This document shows positions 1 to 10,300 of a stretch of 64,000 bases of DNA, in pieces. Source of the stretch: Tethya wilhelma (lineage: Eukaryota > Porifera > Demospongiae > Tethyida > Tethyidae); NCBI GenBank assembly GCA_964030475.1, contig CAXIPT010000002.1, positions 19,997,010-20,061,009 on the forward strand, written 5' to 3'. The notes below the pieces were generated by a model, which saw nothing but the letters and a program-made list of their open reading frames with translations, did not search any database and was not told the DNA's origin. The stretch's first letter is position 1. The number at the start of each line of letters is the position of its first letter. A program made the position numbers and the translations under genes.

Positions 1-714
1 ACAGAGCCAGACTCTTTAGTGATATTAGGGATAAGTGGTACTACTGGTGGAGGAGCTGTATTGGAAGAATAAGATCTATATATAGTATTGAGCAATTTAT
101 CATACCGAAAAATCGATATAATTATATTCATAATTATGTGTGAAGATTAAAAGTGGTGTAAAGATGACATCATGTTTTGTCAATAATACAATACAGTCCT
201 ACCATGTTTTCTATAGATGAGCTGTGCTTCATTTCCAGTACTACTGACACAGGATATCTGATCTCCGAATCTCAATGCAAATGGCTCTACAACAAGCCTT
301 GAAGTCAGATTAGCTCTGTCTGTTCCTTCAGATCTAGCTGTGTGGACAAGCTGAACTTGAATTCCATTGAGACTTGTTGCTGCAAGTTGATCACTTGGTT
401 GAGCACTGCTAGTTAGAATTCGAATAGTTATGTTGTCTAGTTTCCATATAAGTGTTGAGGTATCTGTTGCAGTACATGTAAACTCTACAGGAGCTCTCAG
501 CGGACACACTCCTCTTGGATCAGACAGAGTTACATTTGCAGTCAGAGTTGCATCCCTAAGACTTCTAATTACGGTTGGAACTGCAGCAATAAAACATATT
601 AAATATGATCACCCAGTATTTCTACCTGTTTATCTACTAGATCTACATACGTTGCAACATTAACAACAGTGCCAGCCTTGAGAGAAACTTAATAGTTGCT
701 TGTTCAGTAACCAT
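1..714 (-). CDS. Class 1 Ig/FN3 receptor gene, 5' part only (cut by window edge)
   Basis: Three exons can be placed on the minus strand. The signal-peptide exon, 714 to 651, starts at an ATG and reads a hydrophobic stretch (FLSRLALLLMLQL). The Ig-like exon, 580 to 203, has the family signature GVCPLRAPVEFTC, a WKLDN strand and a late cysteine in DQISC. The first bases of the FN3 exon, 55 to 1, read APPPVVPL. Splice sites are canonical and all joins are phase 1. The Ig exon acceptor at CTGCAG (586-581) was chosen because it keeps the frame open; the later AG gives a stop. The remaining domains (second FN3, cysteine-rich module, CCP, membrane exon) lie left of the window. Probably a single-pass surface receptor. 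A repeat fragment and then a Copia element sit directly upstream, so its promoter may be disturbed. Confidence 0.75.
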
Positions 715-741
715 CCTTGGGAGATCCTCGGGCTCTATCAT

Positions 742-788
742 CATACGTACGGTAGTACGTATAGTAGGAATGGGCCGACTGTCCCATA
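742..788. repeat. Truncated copy of an interspersed repeat, interrupted by Copia
   Basis: The stretch beginning CATACGTACGGTAGTACG and ending TGTCCCATA matches the first about 47 bases of two full copies starting near 7974 and 36519. The match stops exactly where the Copia 5' LTR begins, so Copia seems to have inserted into a pre-existing copy. The other half should lie beyond the 3' LTR but is hidden by the assembly join at 5313. Confidence 0.75.
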
Positions 789-1127
789 TATTAGAAGATG
801 TCCTTTTTGTTTACACTTGGACTTAATGTATACATGACTTTGATTATGTCATTGTTGCTAGTAGTTGTATGTAAGAATGTTAATTAGTCATTAGTTGTAC
901 ATTGTTTTCCTGTAACTGTCTTCTTTGTGTACTGGTGTTGTCTCTTTGTCTCTGAACAATAGCTCTTTGTTTGTAAAGAGGCCCTGCGCGTCTCTATTGC
1001 ATTACTTATCTTGTAACACACTCTTCTTGGTTATTATTGCTAAAAACTTTGTCACAGTTAAAACTGAGTGTGGGTTGTCTGCAGAATTTAGTGAAGCCTT
1101 TAGATATTCTCGTAACTCTTGCTAACA
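789..1127 (+). repeat. Copia 5' LTR
   Basis: Starts TATTAG and ends CTAACA, an imperfect terminal inverted pair. The start is set by the beginning of identity with the 3' copy at 5099; the end is set by the adjacent primer-binding site at 1128. Confidence 0.85.
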
Positions 1128-1141
1128 GGTTATGGGCCCAG
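1128..1141 (+). other. Primer-binding site complementary to the initiator tRNA-Met anticodon arm
   Basis: GGTTATGGGCCCAG is the reverse complement of CTGGGCCCATAACC, the conserved anticodon-arm sequence of eukaryotic initiator tRNA-Met. It abuts the LTR end. Copia of Drosophila primes from an internally cleaved half of this tRNA; the same mechanism is inferred here. Confidence 0.85.
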
Positions 1142-1236
1142 GGCCGCACTAGTCTTGAGTTCAGTCAGGGAATAAGTGAACTATTCTAGCGAATAGATCT
1201 AACAGTTTGTTGCCGACGAAGGTCGAAGGTTGAATC

Positions 1237-4200
1237 ATGGCAGACATTAAGACTGCAATCATTCCCTTGAACGGGAAGAACTATCCCACATGGAAAGTTC
1301 AGTGTCGGATGGCACTGGTTAAGGACAGTCTGTGGAGCATTGTAAATGGGACGGAAGCAGCTCCGTCCGCGAGCCAAGCAGATGCCCGAAAGAAATTCAT
1401 GGCCCGGAGAGATCGTGCACTGGCAATTATCGTGCTAGCGGTAGATCCATCCTTACTCTACCTGCTAGGAGACCCAGAAGACCCTAAAGCTGTCTGGACT
1501 AAGCTCGAGGAACAGTTCCAGAGGAAAACATGGTCAAATAAGCTGAGATTAAGAAGAAAGCTTTTTGCACTGAAGCTGAAGGAAGGCGCCTCTGTTAACG
1601 ATCACATCAAGAACATGACGGAGATCTTCGAGGCACTCGCCGTCATTGGTGATGCAATAACTGAGGAAGACAAAGTTGTCTATTTGCTCGCCAGCTTGCC
1701 CGACTCCTACAACATTCTGGTGACTGCACTGGAAGCCCAGTCAGAGAGCGTGCCTCAATGGAATATCGTGACAGAGAAACTGTTGCACGAGGAGTTGAAA
1801 CACAAGGAAAAGTCAGCCACGCCCTCCACTACTGCAGAGCACAGTCGAACGGCTCTAGTCACACAACAGAAGAAAGGCTCTGGCCTAAAAAAGGCATTCA
1901 CCTGTCACTATTGTCACAAGCCAGGTCACTTCAAGAGAGACTGCAGGAAATATCTTGCAAGCCTGAAGAAGGAGTCAACCAATGTAGCTCAGGAGAGTGA
2001 AGAAGGGCTAGTGATGATTCATGCACTTGCCGCCACATCTAATGGAAACTGGCTTGTAGACTCGGGAGCCACCTGTCACATGTCAAACAATGAGCAACTC
2101 TTTGAGGGCCTAAGGATTTTGGATACTCCACAAGCAGTAACTCTGGGTGATGGACGCTGTCTCAAAGGAACAGCAGTTGGGACTGTGAAATTAGAAACAC
2201 TATTACCTGATGGCAGCACACAGAAGTGCAAACTAGAGGATGTACTGTTCGTACCAGAGCTCTCATACAGTTTGCTTAGTGTATCAAAAGCAGCAGAAGC
2301 TGGAAAGACAATAAGGTTTAACAAAGCCGGATGTGAGGTCTTCAACAAAAATGAAAGAGTGATTGCCTTCGCTACAAAAGTTGGAAACCTTTATTACCTT
2401 GAATATTGCAGGAAAGATCACAAAGCAAATGTGGTTGACGAGAGCAAAGAAATGCTTTGGCATCGAAGATTCGGACATATTGGAGAACAGAATCTGAAGA
2501 GTCTGGTGAACGGTGAAATGATAGCACAACGTATCGACTACAACCCATCGAAGAGTATTGGTTTTTGTGAGAGCTGCATCTGTGGAAAGCAGCATCGAAA
2601 TCCTTTTGACAGTAGCAGCAGACAGACCAGTGATCTGCTCGAATTGGTCCACTCCGATGTCTGCGGAAAGATCAACGAAAAGTCAATAGGAGGAGCTCAA
2701 TACTTTGTTACATTTACGGATGACAAATCAAGGTATTCCTGGGTCTATATCATCAAGTCAAAAGATCAAGTGTTCAAATGCTTCCTTGAGTGGAAGGCCT
2801 TGGTGGAAAACGCGACCAAGAAGAAAGTCAGAACTCTCAGGACTGACAATGGAGGAGAATATTCTTCCACACAATTCAGTGACTACCTGAAAGCCGAAGG
2901 GATCCGCCACGAATTTAGTATCCCCAAAACACCACAACAAAATGGTGTTGCCGAGCGTTTAAATCGAACACTCGTGGAAAAAGCTCGTTCTATGCTTGCG
3001 GATGCTAAACTTCCCAAGAAATTCTGGGCAGAGGCAGTTTCAACGGCAGTCTATTTGAAAAACAGATCACCATCAAAAGTCCTACACACAACTCCATATG
3101 AAGCCTGGCATGGCACAAAACCCAAGGTGGGTCATCTCAGAGTATTTGGGAGTGATGCATATGCTCTTGTTCCAAAGGATGAGAGAGGAAAGTTTGACTC
3201 AAAGACTAGAAAATGTATCATGGTAGGTTATGGAACTGTCACAAAGGGATACCGATTGTACAGTGTGAATCAGAGAAAGGTGATACACAGCAGAGACGTA
3301 GAATTCAATGAAGATATTAAAGGTGATCAGGAGTCACAGAGTACAATCCAAGACAAATATCAACTTTTTGTCGAGTTTCCTGAAGTCTCGGAAATTGAAA
3401 CGGACAGTAACCATGATGACACACGAGCTGAGGATGAGCAAACTAACACAATTGAACCTAGAAGATCCACCAGACACAAAAGGCCACCTGAGTATCTTCA
3501 CCAAGAGATGAGCAACCTGTGTGAGATGCCACAACAACCGATATCTTATCAAGAGGCCACCCACTGTCACGACTGGGAAAAGTGGCAGACTGCTATGGAA
3601 CTAGAGATGAAGTCTCTTCAAGAAAATAAAGTTTGGGATTTGGTCAAGCTGCCAGCAGGAAGAAAAACCATTGGTAGTAAGTGGGTTTACAAACTTAAAA
3701 CAGGCGAAGATGGATCTGTTCAAAGATACAAGGCCAGATTAGTGGCACAAGGCTTTACACAAAAGTTTGGCACAGATTTTGACGAGACGTTCTGTCCTGT
3801 CGTACGGCAGGAGTCTCTACGCCTACTGATAGCCTTATCAGTACAGCACGGTCTAACCCTTCATCAAGTCGATGTGACTACTGCCTTCCTCAATGGGTCA
3901 CTGGAAGAGGAAGTGTTTATGCAGCAACCAGAAGGTTTTGTACGCTCTGGAGAGGAGGAGTTAGTATGCAGATTGAAGAAAAGCTTATATGGCTTAAAGC
4001 AGTCTCCTCGCTGCTGGAATACCACACTAGACACCTATCTAAAAGAGCTTGGTTTCACCCAAACAGCAAGTGATCCATGCATTTATCATCGTGTTTTGGA
4101 AAGAGACACAATGTTTATTGGGGTCTATGTGGACGACATAATTCTAGCCGGAAGTACGGAGAAACAACTTAAGGAAGTTAAGCATGATCTATCAAAGAAA

Positions 4201-5091
4201 TTTGACATTAAGGACTTAGGAAAGCTCAAATACTTCCTGGGACTGAAAGTAGTACAAGATGTAGACAACCAATCATTATGGATTGGGCAACCAGCCTATA
4301 CAGAAAACATTCTGTCAAAGTTCGGAATGCAGGATGCAAAACCAACCAGCACTCCAGTGAATGTCAGCTCCAAGCTCCAACCAGCAACAGAACAAGATGA
4401 GCCAGTTAAACAAACTGAGTATCAGTCAGCAGTTGGAAGTCTCATGTACCTAGCTGTGAGTACCAGACCTGACATAGCCTTCGCAGTCAGCAATTTGGCA
4501 AGATTTAACTCAAATCCACAGCAAGAACACTGGACAGCACTAAAGCGAGTCTTAAGGTATTTGAAGGGTACAGCCAACCTTGGAATACGCTACTGCAAAG
4601 AAGGTTTGAACGAGTGTATTGGATACAGCGATGCAGACTGGGCTGGAGACGTCTCTGATCGAAAATCCACCTCAGGATATATTTTTATGCTTAACGGAGG
4701 AGCCATTTCGTGGAGCAGCAGAAAACAAAAGTGTGTGGCACTATCGACTGCAGAAGCAGAGTACATTGCACTATCGGCAGCTGTTCAAGAATGTATTTGG
4801 CTAAACCAACTCAGCAAAGAAATGGGAAAAAGATCTGATACAGTCACCATCTACGAAGACAACCAAGCAACCATTGGCATGGCAAAGAACCCACAGTATC
4901 ATGGTCGTGCCAAACACATAGACATTCGTCATCATTTTGTTCGGGAACAAGTCTCGCTTGGAACCATCAAACTTAATTTTTGTCCTACAACAGAGATGAT
5001 AGCAGATATATTGACCAAAGGACTGCACCGTGATCAATACTGTAAACTACGAGAAAGGGCTGGAATGTGTGAGTTACATCAAGTCAAGTGA
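1237..5091 (+). CDS. Copia Gag-Pol polyprotein (1284 aa)
   Basis: A single uninterrupted frame. Gag occupies the N-terminus and ends with a CCHC zinc knuckle (C223, C226, H231, C236). An aspartic protease motif VDSGA follows near residue 274. The integrase zinc finger begins near H409 and ends CESCICGK; the catalytic core has SDV, TDNGGEY (D537) and QQNGVAERLNRTL. Reverse transcriptase has KARLVAQG, VDVTTAFLNG and the YVDD catalytic box (964-967). RNase H shows SDADWAGD near 1131, the STAEAEY box and the typical closing ADILTKGL. The length is usual for copia. All key catalytic residues that I can check are present. The ATG lies about 100 bp after the primer site, as expected for the genomic transcript. 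Confidence 0.97.
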   Translation: MADIKTAIIPLNGKNYPTWKVQCRMALVKDSLWSIVNGTEAAPSASQADARKKFMARRDRALAIIVLAVDPSLLYLLGDPEDPKAVWTKLEEQFQRKTWSNKLRLRRKLFALKLKEGASVNDHIKNMTEIFEALAVIGDAITEEDKVVYLLASLPDSYNILVTALEAQSESVPQWNIVTEKLLHEELKHKEKSATPSTTAEHSRTALVTQQKKGSGLKKAFTCHYCHKPGHFKRDCRKYLASLKKESTNVAQESEEGLVMIHALAATSNGNWLVDSGATCHMSNNEQLFEGLRILDTPQAVTLGDGRCLKGTAVGTVKLETLLPDGSTQKCKLEDVLFVPELSYSLLSVSKAAEAGKTIRFNKAGCEVFNKNERVIAFATKVGNLYYLEYCRKDHKANVVDESKEMLWHRRFGHIGEQNLKSLVNGEMIAQRIDYNPSKSIGFCESCICGKQHRNPFDSSSRQTSDLLELVHSDVCGKINEKSIGGAQYFVTFTDDKSRYSWVYIIKSKDQVFKCFLEWKALVENATKKKVRTLRTDNGGEYSSTQFSDYLKAEGIRHEFSIPKTPQQNGVAERLNRTLVEKARSMLADAKLPKKFWAEAVSTAVYLKNRSPSKVLHTTPYEAWHGTKPKVGHLRVFGSDAYALVPKDERGKFDSKTRKCIMVGYGTVTKGYRLYSVNQRKVIHSRDVEFNEDIKGDQESQSTIQDKYQLFVEFPEVSEIETDSNHDDTRAEDEQTNTIEPRRSTRHKRPPEYLHQEMSNLCEMPQQPISYQEATHCHDWEKWQTAMELEMKSLQENKVWDLVKLPAGRKTIGSKWVYKLKTGEDGSVQRYKARLVAQGFTQKFGTDFDETFCPVVRQESLRLLIALSVQHGLTLHQVDVTTAFLNGSLEEEVFMQQPEGFVRSGEEELVCRLKKSLYGLKQSPRCWNTTLDTYLKELGFTQTASDPCIYHRVLERDTMFIGVYVDDIILAGSTEKQLKEVKHDLSKKFDIKDLGKLKYFLGLKVVQDVDNQSLWIGQPAYTENILSKFGMQDAKPTSTPVNVSSKLQPATEQDEPVKQTEYQSAVGSLMYLAVSTRPDIAFAVSNLARFNSNPQQEHWTALKRVLRYLKGTANLGIRYCKEGLNECIGYSDADWAGDVSDRKSTSGYIFMLNGGAISWSSRKQKCVALSTAEAEYIALSAAVQECIWLNQLSKEMGKRSDTVTIYEDNQATIGMAKNPQYHGRAKHIDIRHHFVREQVSLGTIKLNFCPTTEMIADILTKGLHRDQYCKLRERAGMCELHQVK

Positions 5092-5098
5092 GGAGGAG
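5088..5098 (+). other. Polypurine tract of Copia
   Basis: GTGAGGAGGAG immediately precedes the 3' LTR, where plus-strand synthesis is primed. It overlaps the Gag-Pol stop codon (5089-5091). Confidence 0.75.
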
Positions 5099-5312
5099 TA
5101 TTAGAAGATGTCCTTTTTGTTTACACTTGGACTTAATGTATACATGACTTTGATTATGTCATTGTTGCTAGTAGTTGTATGTAAGAATGTTAATTAGTCA
5201 TTAGTTGTACATTGTTTTCCTGTAACTGTCTTCTTTGTGTACTGGTGTTGTCTCTTTGTCTCTGAACAATAGCTCTTTGTTTGTAAAGAGGCCCTGCGCG
5301 TCTCTATTGCAT
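5099..5312 (+). repeat. Copia 3' LTR, truncated by assembly join
   Basis: Identical over 214 bp to 789-1002. The single N at 5313 ends it, and sequence then resumes inside an FN3 exon of a receptor gene, which is not a natural LTR boundary. Confidence 0.9.
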
Positions 5313-5313
5313 N

Positions 5314-6033
5314 GTCTGGAGTGAGACATGTTGTTTCTGATGGACACACACTCCCAGCTGGTGCTATCACACAGTACTCATCAACTGAGTGAGTTTCAGT
5401 AAAGGTACTGTCCCACTGTAAAGTGAGCATCACTGAGCCAGTCTCTTTAGTGAGTCTAGGGATAACTGGTACTACTGGTGGAGGACCTGTGTGAAAAGTA
5501 AATTCTTAGCTAATAATGATAATAAGATGGTGGTGCTTGAATTCATGCAATAATAAAGACCTAGTAATATATACCCTTTTTCGTATAGCTGAGAGACTTG
5601 TTTGATGTAGTGTCTTTGCATGATATCTGATCTCCAAAGCTCAAAGCAGATGGCTCTACAATCAACTTAGTGCTAATATTAGCCCTGTCATTTCCAGTAC
5701 CCTCTGCAAAAAGAAGCTGAACTTGAATTCCTGGTATTTTAGTGGTCTCTAATTCCAATGATAGTGTAGTAGGGTGGATTGTTCGAATCAATATGGTATT
5801 CAGTTCCCAATTAAGAAAGGAGACATTAGAACCATTGCAGAGATACTCAACAGTTGCCCTTAATGGACAGACTCCTTCCAGTGTGGTGTTGGCTGTTAGA
5901 GTTATAGCAGTTTCTCCTGAAGCAATCACACAGAGCACAATACTATTATGGAGATAAATACAAACAAACTATAGGTTTACATACCACCATCAAAGCTAAT
6001 CACTAGTATCACCAACCAGATGTGTAAAGGCAT
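5314..6033 (-). CDS. Class 1 Ig/FN3 receptor gene, first three exons, 3' part lost at assembly join
   Basis: Exon 1 (6033 to 5985) encodes a signal peptide, MPLHIWLVILVISFDG, with donor GTG|GTATGT. The Ig exon (5916 to 5575, 342 bp) has LEGVCPLRATVEYLC and DQISC. The first FN3 exon (5486 to 5314) has LTLQWD, the SVDEYCVIAPAGSVC signature and TTCLTPD, and stops mid-domain at the N at 5313. All joins are phase 1. By comparison with the complete gene at 11146-13673, five downstream exons are missing. The gene is divergent from the class 2 gene starting at 6219, with 185 bp between the two ATGs. Confidence 0.8.
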
Positions 6034-6218
6034 TGTGATCTTTTGCACTACTTGTTGCTGCACTCAGAGTCAGGGCGGTTTGTTTCGTAGGTGCGCATGC
6101 GCAGTATCGCGATCGTGCAAAGGGACTTTCCCCGGGGAAGTCCCGGCTCACAAGGGCATGACGATAGCAGAACTTTGATCACAGCTGAATCACTCTATCT
6201 AGATATCTCGAGGGATCA
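6034..6218. promoter_or_regulatory. Bidirectional promoter with NRF-1-like palindrome
   Basis: The 185-bp gap between two divergent receptor start codons contains a perfect TGCGCATGCGCA at 6092-6103, the consensus palindrome for NRF-1. A GC-rich palindrome (TTTCCCCGGGGAA) lies near 6125. Shared promoter activity is inferred from spacing and from the same arrangement at two other pairs. Confidence 0.6.
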
Positions 6219-7788
6219 ATGGAAGCTTATACACACTACCTTGTATTTGCCTGTTGGACAGTTCTGTTCACCGACCCAGGTTAGTTTGAAAATAGAAATG
6301 CTGTAGTCAATTGAGTTTGTTTGTGTTTTGTTCTCTTTCAGGTGTATCTGGACAGCCTAGTATTGATTTAGAATCTACCATCAATTTCACTGGTAACCCT
6401 CTGTTGTGCCCTGATACTGTGGTGCAATTTGACTGCACTGGAACCCTCATAGAGTCATTGCAATGGCGGTACAATCAAACCACGCCCATCGTATTTTACA
6501 CACTATCTGGTGGTAGTCAAATAAACATAGACCCCCAACCAAATCAACCACCAGGATTTAACTTTACTCTCGAAAGTTCTGAAGTGAACTCCAACCAACT
6601 GTCAGCCAACCTCACCACTGTCTTGAAAGTAGAGCTGTCAGCTCTTGAGCCAGGAACTCTCATAGAGTGTCTTCGTGGAACTACTCTCACTAGAAATGTA
6701 TCTCTTACCTTCAATGTTGCAGGTATGTCATTGTGAGTTAAATTAAACACAGATTTTTGCCTTCAATACTTTATTTAAGTACCATCAAACCTAAGAAATC
6801 ATAGCACTGAAGTGTCTTATGTCAGGCCATTTGAATCACTTTTAGGTACTCCCCCAGCTCCACTCTTTGCTACTAACTTCACTAGAGGGTTGGACTCCTC
6901 TTTCAGTTTGACCTTCTACTGGAATGAGAGCTTCTCAAGAGCTCATGCTGTTGAAATNGTTTCTTGTTTTTGAATAAAACTCCAATACTGAAGTATAGAG
7001 TTGGTTTTCTTGACAACAATGAAATAACTTGGCGACATAATGGAGTACTGCATAGCAACAATATCGGACAAAGACCTCGGGTTGCAATAAACAACAATAT
7101 TGTGGTTGTCGTTTATGAGAACCCAGCCAGAGAGTGGTGCTTCTGTTGTGTTGGTGTTGTCAATAAAAACGGTACTATTGACTGGGGACAAGAGGCTAAC
7201 TATGCTAAAGGATGTCTTCCTGATGTGGCCATCACAGACACCAATAGAGTAATCCTAACTTCAGTTAGTTCCAGTGGTGCATATTATTCTACTGGAAGTA
7301 TCAACACTGAATCAAAAAATGTTTCAAAAACTAAGAAATTTAGTTTCCTCAATAACGTGATTGCATCTCATCTATCTATTGCAGCCAATGGTGCTGGTAA
7401 AGTGGTTGCAGTTGTCACTGGTAAAAGCAATGAATCTGTATGTTGTGTTGCTGGTACTCTGAAAGAGGAAAATGAAATAGAATGGCAATCTGAAGACCCT
7501 CAATCACTTGTACAATCTACAGCTAATGTTCCTCCAGTTGTGAGCATCAGCTCTCAAGGTTATGTTGTAGTGGTTGTCTCTCATAACAAATCACTACATG
7601 TGTTTGTAGGATGCATGTTCCACAATAGCAATATGAGTGTTAAACTGGCTGAGACTCACCCTTCAAAGCAGTACGATGACAGTGACTATCCTGCTGTTTG
7701 TATGGATAAAAATATTATTGTTAAGATTTATGAGTCAAGGAAGCGTTACTACCACATCGGACATTTGATTTTTGAATCAAGTGTTTAG
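6219..7788 (+). CDS. Class 2 Ig/FN3-propeller receptor gene, internally collapsed at an N
   Basis: Exon 1 (6219-6279) encodes a signal peptide (YLVFACWTVLFTDPG). The Ig exon (6342-6722) starts VSGQPSIDLES and has CPDTVVQFDC and LIECLRG. The FN3 exon starts at 6846 and breaks at the N at 6958 within SRAHAVE. Sequence resumes at 6959 in the middle of the propeller exon, which runs to the TAG at 7786-7788. That segment carries repeats such as RPRVAINNN-IVVVVYE, LPDVAITDTNRV and YPAVCMDKN. The second FN3-like, cysteine-rich, CCP and three-segment membrane exons are absent, so the assembled locus cannot encode a normal protein; an intact gene is likely behind the gap. Confidence 0.75.
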
Positions 7789-7870
7789 AGTTCTGATTAT
7801 ATGTACACGTACAGTCATACTAAAGCTTATAATTTATTGTACATTTTCTTAAGTGTGTATATATCATATA

Positions 7871-7966
7871 GCCTCGTTCCCAGGCTTTCCCCGTTAATTT
7901 ATTCATTTTGGTTATTTTAGCACGCAAAAAAAAAAAAAAAAGAAGGGGAAGGCCTGGGAACGAGGC
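7871..7966. repeat. Short hairpin MITE (GCCTCGTTCCCAGGC ends)
   Basis: GCCTCGTTCCCAGGC at the left end is the reverse complement of GCCTGGGAACGAGGC at the right end, with an A-rich and T-rich stem between. Related hairpins occur at 58827-58905 and at the right window edge. Confidence 0.75.
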
Positions 7967-7972
7967 AATATA

Positions 7973-8990
7973 TCATACGTACGGTAGTACGTATAGTAGG
8001 AATGGGTCGACTGTCCCATAGACACAATACAAAATGTTTATGCTCATAAACTTTCAGAGAATGACAGCTAAGGCTTCAGACATGGATTAAAGCTTCCCTT
8101 GGATAGTTTTCTAAGTGCATGCATCAACAAAACTCACAGAAACTTTCTAGAGCACACTGGAGAGAGCGCTGGCGGGAAGCCAGAACAGTGCAATTTTGTT
8201 TTCTTCTTCCTTCCTAACTGACAAACTTGAACGCGATTTCCAGACAAACAAAAAGCATTCAGCCAGCTTTAACTGTACAGTGCAACTTGACTTCATCCGA
8301 ACTACGTCCTTTTATACTCGTTTGGTGCCTAAAAGCTATATAACAAACAAAATCTAGGCATTTTAAAAACTCTGATATAAAATACTGTACTTGCATGTAG
8401 CCATCTTGATGTAGGTAAAGGTCGTCAACAGACCACGTGGTTTGCATGCATATAATGCGCATGCGCATCCAGTGTACTTGAAAGCAGTAGCTCATGCTTT
8501 TTGTAGAGACTGACCAGTCTCTGATAGCTTATACTCCATTGCAGTTGAGCACCTTAGTGTTGGAAAAAGTGAACAAACAAGTATAGTAAAAATTTCATAA
8601 AAATTAGCAGTGTAGGAATGGGCAGTGCTGCAAAAAGAAAGGAAACAAGGCTGGGACTTTAAATTTCGGCACATGACTACTTCATTTTCAAAGTTTTCCA
8701 AGCTCATATAGGTTGCCTGTATACCTTCTAATTTATTTATGACTTAATTGGAATCCAAATTTTAATCATGATTCTATATTATTATAATAATATCAATGGA
8801 CATGTACATGTAGCATTGTGCCATATCAATATTTATTTTATATGACTGGATACATGAGGAATCGAAAATGAAAATTAAGTAGTCATGTGCCGAAATTTAA
8901 AGTCCCAGCCTTGTTTCCTTTCTTTTTGCAGCACTGCCCATTCCTACACTGCTAATTTTTATGAAATTTTTACTATACTTGTATATATAG
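7973..8990. repeat. About 1-kb interspersed repeat with internal inverted arms (copy 1)
   Basis: It begins with the CATACGTACGG block shared with 742 and 36519 and ends with an arm at about 8878-8986 that is the near-perfect reverse complement of 8579-8690 (for example GTGTAGGAATGGGCAG against CTGCCCATTCCTACAC). An NRF-1-like TGCGCATGCGCA lies at 8456-8467 inside. No coding capacity was seen. Homologous to 36518-37535. Confidence 0.75.
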
Positions 8991-9185
8991 GGTTTAGTTA
9001 TTAATCTTATCTTTATGTGTTTGGCTGTGTGTATAGTTTTTGTTATACATGTCCATCCCCGTTCTATCTGCTGATGTGTATACATCAAATTCAGTAGAAG
9101 AGAGTTTGTTATTTAATTTAGAAAGTTTGTTTGTGCACTGTGTGTAATGTGTAGCAAAGTGAAATCAAAATTTTGTGTCTATTGC

Positions 9186-10132
9186 CTACAGTTCTATTGG
9201 CTGATATGATTCATTCTTGTCCAGAGTGAAGCTACCACCAGTCTCACCAATTCCAAACTCATAATCAATCTCTTCATATTCACATCCTGGCTTTACCTCC
9301 AATGCCAGTGTGTTATCTTTACCCATAGTGGGTACTGCTGTATGTGATGGTGGGGTTGGTTTACTACCAGGTTTGTCACTCTTGCCTTTATGCTTCAATA
9401 TGAAGACAGCTGTCAAACTTGCAGTCACAATTCCAACAGCAAAACCAATTATTAAACTGAAAAAACTTGATATTATCGATATCACAGTTGGATCACTTCT
9501 TGTCTCTACAAGTAAATGACACACTGAAATCAAAATACATAAAATTCTAATCACTGACTACCTGATTTCAAACATCTAAGTATTACATCCCCATCCCAGC
9601 GTCCATCTGCCTGGCACACACGTTGGGTCTTATCTGATGGTACTTTGAAACCATCGTCACAAATGTAGCTTGCTGTTGATCCTGAGGTAGTACCACTGTA
9701 ACACACCACTCCATTGGGAATTGAGAGACTGGCCACAGAGTCTGAGCCACATCTGAGGTCTATGCCATTTGTATTAACTAACTCTGTTGTGCAAAGGTTG
9801 GTGAAATTTTGGAACCTTGAATGATAAATGAGTTCCATTGCATTGCATACTGTAAGTACAGTCATGTAAGAGAATAATTATGGTTAGAAATGCCTGGAAA
9901 CAAAGTCTAAATACATACATGTGCTGAAACTTCCTTGCACTATACCCAGTACTTCTTTAATGCCATTCCTGACAACAACTGCNCCTTCTAGAATTCTAGT
10001 CGCTGTGTAAAGTCAAAATCAGTAAACTGTTCATCAGGAAACATGTCATTAGTGAAATTTGATAAACTCACATATCATTAATAATATTATTGCTATGATC
10101 CCAATATAAAGCAAGAGACTCAAAGTATCCAT
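9186..10132 (-). CDS. Class 1 receptor gene with YEEI tail, middle exons lost at an N
   Basis: Exon 1 (10132 to 10072) encodes a signal peptide (MDTLSLLLYIGIIAIILLM), very close to that of the gene at 43710. The first 19 bases of the Ig exon (10002 to 9984) follow, then the N at 9983. Beyond it come the end of the cysteine-rich module (9982 to 9919), the CCP exon (9849 to 9562; SLSIPNGVVC, ICDDGF) and the membrane/tail exon (9505 to 9186). The latter has one hydrophobic span (SFFSLIIGFAVGIVTASLTA), then CEYEEIDYEF and a C-terminal SYQPIEL. YEEI matches the established Src-family SH2 consensus. FN3 exons are missing from the assembly, not necessarily from the genome. Confidence 0.75.
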
Positions 10133-10300
10133 CTTAGATTCTGACATAAATATTGTAAATTATACAACTGAGATTTTCTTTCTCGGACGCGGATTTATAG
10201 TTATGCGGCGCGTGATGCAAGTTGTGTCACGTGACATAACGTGCTCGCGCGCATATGCGCATGCGCATAATTACAATCACGGATGGAATGTAAAGACTTT
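10133..10300 (-). promoter_or_regulatory. Promoter region with E-box and NRF-1-like sites
   Basis: Directly upstream of the minus-strand ATG at 10132. It contains the palindrome TGTCACGTGACA near 10225 (CACGTG E-box) and TGCGCATGCGCA at 10256-10267. Function is inferred from position and motif. Confidence 0.5.

Larger units (their letters stand above)
789..5312 (+). mobile_element. Ty1/copia LTR retrotransposon, structurally intact to the assembly break
   Basis: The element shows a 339-bp 5' LTR, a primer-binding site, one long Gag-Pol frame, a polypurine tract and the first 214 bp of the 3' LTR, which ends at an N (5313). As far as it can be read, the 3' LTR is identical to the 5' LTR, and the ORF has no stop or frameshift, so the insertion is recent and may be autonomous. 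Integrase precedes reverse transcriptase, which defines the copia order. The target-site duplication cannot be checked because the right end is missing. Confidence 0.95.

Noticed and set aside
2076..5037. Antisense frames within the Copia element
   Set aside because: Shadows of Gag-Pol with no recognisable domain.
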